64,000 nucleotides of DNA, taken from the NCBI GenBank assembly GCA_002245135.1, contig NGBS01000585.1:186001-250000 (forward strand). The letters run 5' to 3'. Position numbers and translations under genes: made by a program. Origin of the DNA: Proteromonas lacertae. Taxonomy: Eukaryota > Sar > Bigyra > Opalinata > Proteromonadidae. Shown piece after piece: positions 60,983 to 64,000 of the stretch. Below the pieces are notes generated by a model. That model ran no database searches and was not told the origin of the DNA. It saw only the letters and a list, made by a program, of their open reading frames with translations. Numbering within the stretch: the first letter of the stretch is position 1; each line of letters begins with the position of its first letter.

Positions 60983-63900
60983 TTAGATGAATAAAATGAT
61001 GATGAATAACATCAAAAATGATGGAATTATTGTGAATGATATATCTTCACTTTTCATATTGGAATCACTTGTTGTGATATTTCCAAATTCATTTCCTACT
61101 GTTTTATCATTTACATTATATAAATAAACTATCTCTCCTGATTTTGTAAATGAAATAGGAAGAAAATTATTGAATTTTTCATTTTCTTTCATTATATCAT
61201 TTGTAATATTATTTGTTTTGGTTTTTTCACAGTTTTTGATTATCCAATTTATTGAAGCAAATCTTTTATAATCTCCACAACCATATTGTTCTATACCATC
61301 AATATTTCCTTCTTCATTTGGAATATAGCCTGTTAAAGATAAATCTAATTCGATTTTACTTTCTTCTTCTTCATTAATACTTTTATATGTTGTATAATTA
61401 TAATTATTATTATCTTCTTTCTTTATTTTAAATGCAAATTGGAAAGAATCAGTTTGATAATAAATCAATTCTTTTTTAATAAATACTTTTTTATCTTCTT
61501 TTATATCATCATAATCTTTAGTTTGTTTAATTATTTCATTGTCTTCTATTTTTCTATATTCTTTTTCTACTTCTATTTTACAGAAATCACCATCTTTGTA
61601 TTTATCAAATTCTTTTTCATTTGTTACACTGATTGTATATCCATCACATGTATATTCATCCTTTTCTGAAGTCTTTACTATTGTTATTGCATTTGCTATT
61701 TACAGTGTATTAATAAAGATTTATACGAGCTTTAGTTGAACAAGTATATGTTTCATCATTATCTTTACATGCTTTAAAGTCTCCATTTACACATTTACCT
61801 CCTTTATCTCCTGTTGTATGAAGTTTAAATGTAAATTTACTTCCACCATTATTACCAATATTTTCTTTTGTAATTGAATAGATTTCAGTTGTATTTTCAT
61901 CTTTTAATACTACATATGTATTTCCATGAATATAAGATATTTTATTATCATTTGTTTTTAATTGTAAATATACATCATCTCCTACTACACTATCATCTGT
62001 AGTTTTTATATCACAAGGATTAGAACTAAGTAATTTATTGATTTTTGATTCTTCTAATGAATATATCAATATTATTAAGTATAGTTATAATAATATACCT
62101 GTTTGTGTTGGAACTTTATATTTATTAGTTGGAAATACAATAGCATATGTAACAGTTGTTCCTTCTACTGTTTTCTTGATTTTAATTGAAGTAATTGTAT
62201 TTTCTTCACATAATTCTAACATTCTTCTACTACCACTACTATCTACACATGGAGTAAACTTACCAATATCATCACATGTACCACTCTTAGTTATATCAGC
62301 ATTACTACCAATTTCCCATATACTAATGATTTCATCACTATTAATCTCGTGTTTCTTTATTGCTGTATAAACATATACAGCAATATTATCTTTCTTTTGT
62401 ACTATTAATTTATCTTTTGTCAAATAATAATTATTAACAGCATTTGTTTCTGTAAATGTTAAATATACATCATCTTTTATTGTCTTATCTTTTTGACAAT
62501 ATTCTCCAGAAATATAATAATCTACTATTTTCTTTTCTATATAGTTTTAGTAAATAACAATAATTATACCAAACTCTTCTTTTACTTCTTCTATTTTAGC
62601 ATAACCTGCTAAATCTCCGCTAGCAGTTCCTTCAAATGAATAACTTACAGCATCATTTGTTGTTGTTTTCTTGATTTTAAGTGTTCCAATTGTATTTTTA
62701 ACACATTCAGCTAATAATCTTCCATTTGTACTTACTTCTGTACATTTTTCTATTGTTCCAGCAGCTGAACATGTTCCACTTCTTGTTGAATCAGCAGTAG
62801 GAGAAGCTGTCCATTCACTATATGGATTTGTTTTATCAATTGTAGGTGTAATAGTATAAATATAAAAACTATTATCAGTATTTATTCTTACTAGTTTATC
62901 TCCGTTCAAATAATAAGTTGGAGTAATTGCATCTTTAGATATCTACAAATATGTATTTTTATCAACTCTGAATGGTAAAGCACAAATATCTCCTTTTATA
63001 TATCCATCTAATTTTGCTTTATCTATTCTATAAAAATGAATATTTATACCTTCTTCTGTTACTACTGTTGGATTTGCATATGTGCTAGCTGGATCTACTA
63101 CTGTATATTCATTTTTATCAAATTTGATTTTGATTGTTGTTAAAGTATTTACTGAGCATTCTATTGTTGTTGCTGCTGCTAATAATCTTTTTTCTGACTC
63201 AGTTTTACTACATTCTGTTAATGTTCCATCAACTCCACAACTTCCACTTTTCTTTGTTGTATCTACACTATTTTCTATTGTCCATACACTTACTATTTCA
63301 TCATCTACAACTACTTGAGATTTTGTTGCTTTATAAACAAAGAATCCAGAATTATCATTCTTTTCTACTATTAAATTGTCTTTTGTTAAGTAATATATTG
63401 CAGTTGGGCTTGCAGATTTTTTAAATGTTAAATATACATTATCATCTACTCTTTTATCTATTCCACATGGAGAATCAGAAAGTAACCTTTTGACTTTTGT
63501 TTTATCTATTTAATAATATCATAACTAATACCTAGTTCTGTAGTTACTGTTGGATTGGCAAATGTATTAGTTGGTAAAACAAATGCATATACATTTTGAT
63601 CAAATTTGATTTTGATTGTTTTTAATAATGTATTTGTTTCACATGTATTACATTGAATAAATTTACCATCAACTCCACAACTTCCACTCTTACTAGCTGT
63701 ATCTACATTTTCTTCGACTGTCCATACACTAATAAGATTTTCTCCACTACTCTCTTTTTCATATGTTTTTGTTGCTTTATAAACAAAGAATCCAGAATTA
63801 TTTTCTTTTTCTACTATCATTTTATCTTTTGTTAAATAGTAAGTTTCAGTTGGAGTAGCAGACTTTTTAAATGTCAAATAAACATCATCTTTTACTGTTT

Positions 63901-64000
63901 TATCATTTAAGCAAAATACTCCATCAAAATATTTATCAACTTTTGATTGTTCTATTTAATATTAATAAATATAAATACCTGCAGAAGCAGTTACTTCTGT
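60983..64000 (-). CDS. Repeat-rich secreted/anchored protein, 5' end outside window
   Basis: Transcribed leftward; the N-terminus lies beyond base 64000. About five tandem repeats of roughly 120-150 residues, one per exon, each built as (D/E)...C..D..V.DDVYL(T/Q), a YYLT.D(K/N) strand, (F)VYKA, (V)W(T/E)..........SG(S/T)C...G....C, a Cys before NT(I/L)..(I)K(I)K, and a closing EEG-like turn at the next intron. Examples: DDVYLTFKKSATPTETYYLT, SKSGSCGVDGKFIQC, KSGTCDDIGKFTPC. Introns (26-45 nt) sit at the same place and phase in each repeat. The final exon ends in a non-repeat domain and a hydrophobic C-terminus (IIPSFLMLFIIILFI), fitting a GPI anchor or TM. One repeat has an in-frame TAG at 62944-62942. 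The family is unknown to me. Confidence 0.7.
61710..64000 (-). repeat. Tandem exon-sized coding repeats, about 360-490 bp each
   Basis: Repeats start after introns near 63960, 63510, 63030, 62550, 62070 and 61690. Unit size is close to 460 bp for the central copies. The copies have clearly diverged at the base level but keep Cys, Tyr and SG(S/T)C positions, so the duplication is old or selection is only on protein structure. Confidence 0.7.

Noticed and set aside
60983..64000. UAG recoded as glutamine
   Set aside because: ATP13A1, the PDI-ERGIC protein and others end at TAG at the expected family length, so one TAG in a repeat is better seen as a local mutation or error.

Overview
This window is nuclear DNA from an AT-rich, gene-dense, single-celled eukaryote. 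Almost every protein gene is split by very short introns (22 to about 65 nt, mostly 26-38) that begin GTAT and end in TAG. Genes for an IFT-A subunit (TTC21B/IFT139), MORN5 and an ERICH6/FAM194-like protein suggest that the organism builds a cilium or flagellum. HFM1/MER3 suggests a meiotic toolkit. TAA, TAG and TGA all serve as stops, so the standard code fits. I cannot name the lineage. Gene ends below come from my own splicing by eye, so individual exon edges may be off by a few bases.

Layout, left to right. 0-6 kb: RPB8/POLR2H (minus, cut by the window edge) diverges from Listerin/LTN1 (plus). 6-11 kb, minus: a He_PIG-type surface protein, an ARMT1/DUF89 phosphatase with an unrecognised N-terminal extension, and an LRR-FAM194 protein. 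11-16 kb: TTC21B (plus), then a small coiled-coil protein (minus). 16-20 kb: TFIIH subunit GTF2H5 (minus) diverges from BOP1 (plus); then a small heat-shock protein (minus) whose upstream region holds clustered heat-shock elements. 20-28 kb: MORN5 (minus) diverges from a TPR methyltransferase (plus); then a TONSL/TONSOKU-like protein (minus). 28-35 kb, minus: a YANK-like AGC kinase, a PDI-ERGIC fusion and a P5A-ATPase. 35-48 kb: SYF2 (plus), a BTB-BACK-He_PIG protein (minus), a full ABCA transporter (plus) and HFM1 (plus). 48-54 kb, minus: a seven-TM protein, an unknown protein and a SulP/SLC26 transporter. 54.5 kb: tRNA-Arg(ACG). 54.6-61 kb, plus: a disordered protein, NAT9 and an F-box-kinase fusion. 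61-64 kb, minus: a secreted or anchored protein of exon-encoded ~140-residue repeats, cut by the right edge.

Most genes are housekeeping (transcription, splicing, ribosome biogenesis, ribosome-associated quality control, ER folding and membrane-protein control, replication-fork repair), mixed with ciliary and cell-surface genes. Divergent pairs are separated by only about 70-130 nt. Several of these spacers carry a shared TCAAGCTT-type element.

Points worth a second look: the extremely short introns; the recurrent promoter element; the heat-shock elements at the sHSP gene; unusual fusions (F-box-kinase, BTB-He_PIG, LRR-FAM194, PDI-ERGIC); a TONSL with no visible ankyrin repeats; a possible U12-like intron in the ABCA gene; and a set of apparent 1-nt frameshifts, at least four of them in BOP1.
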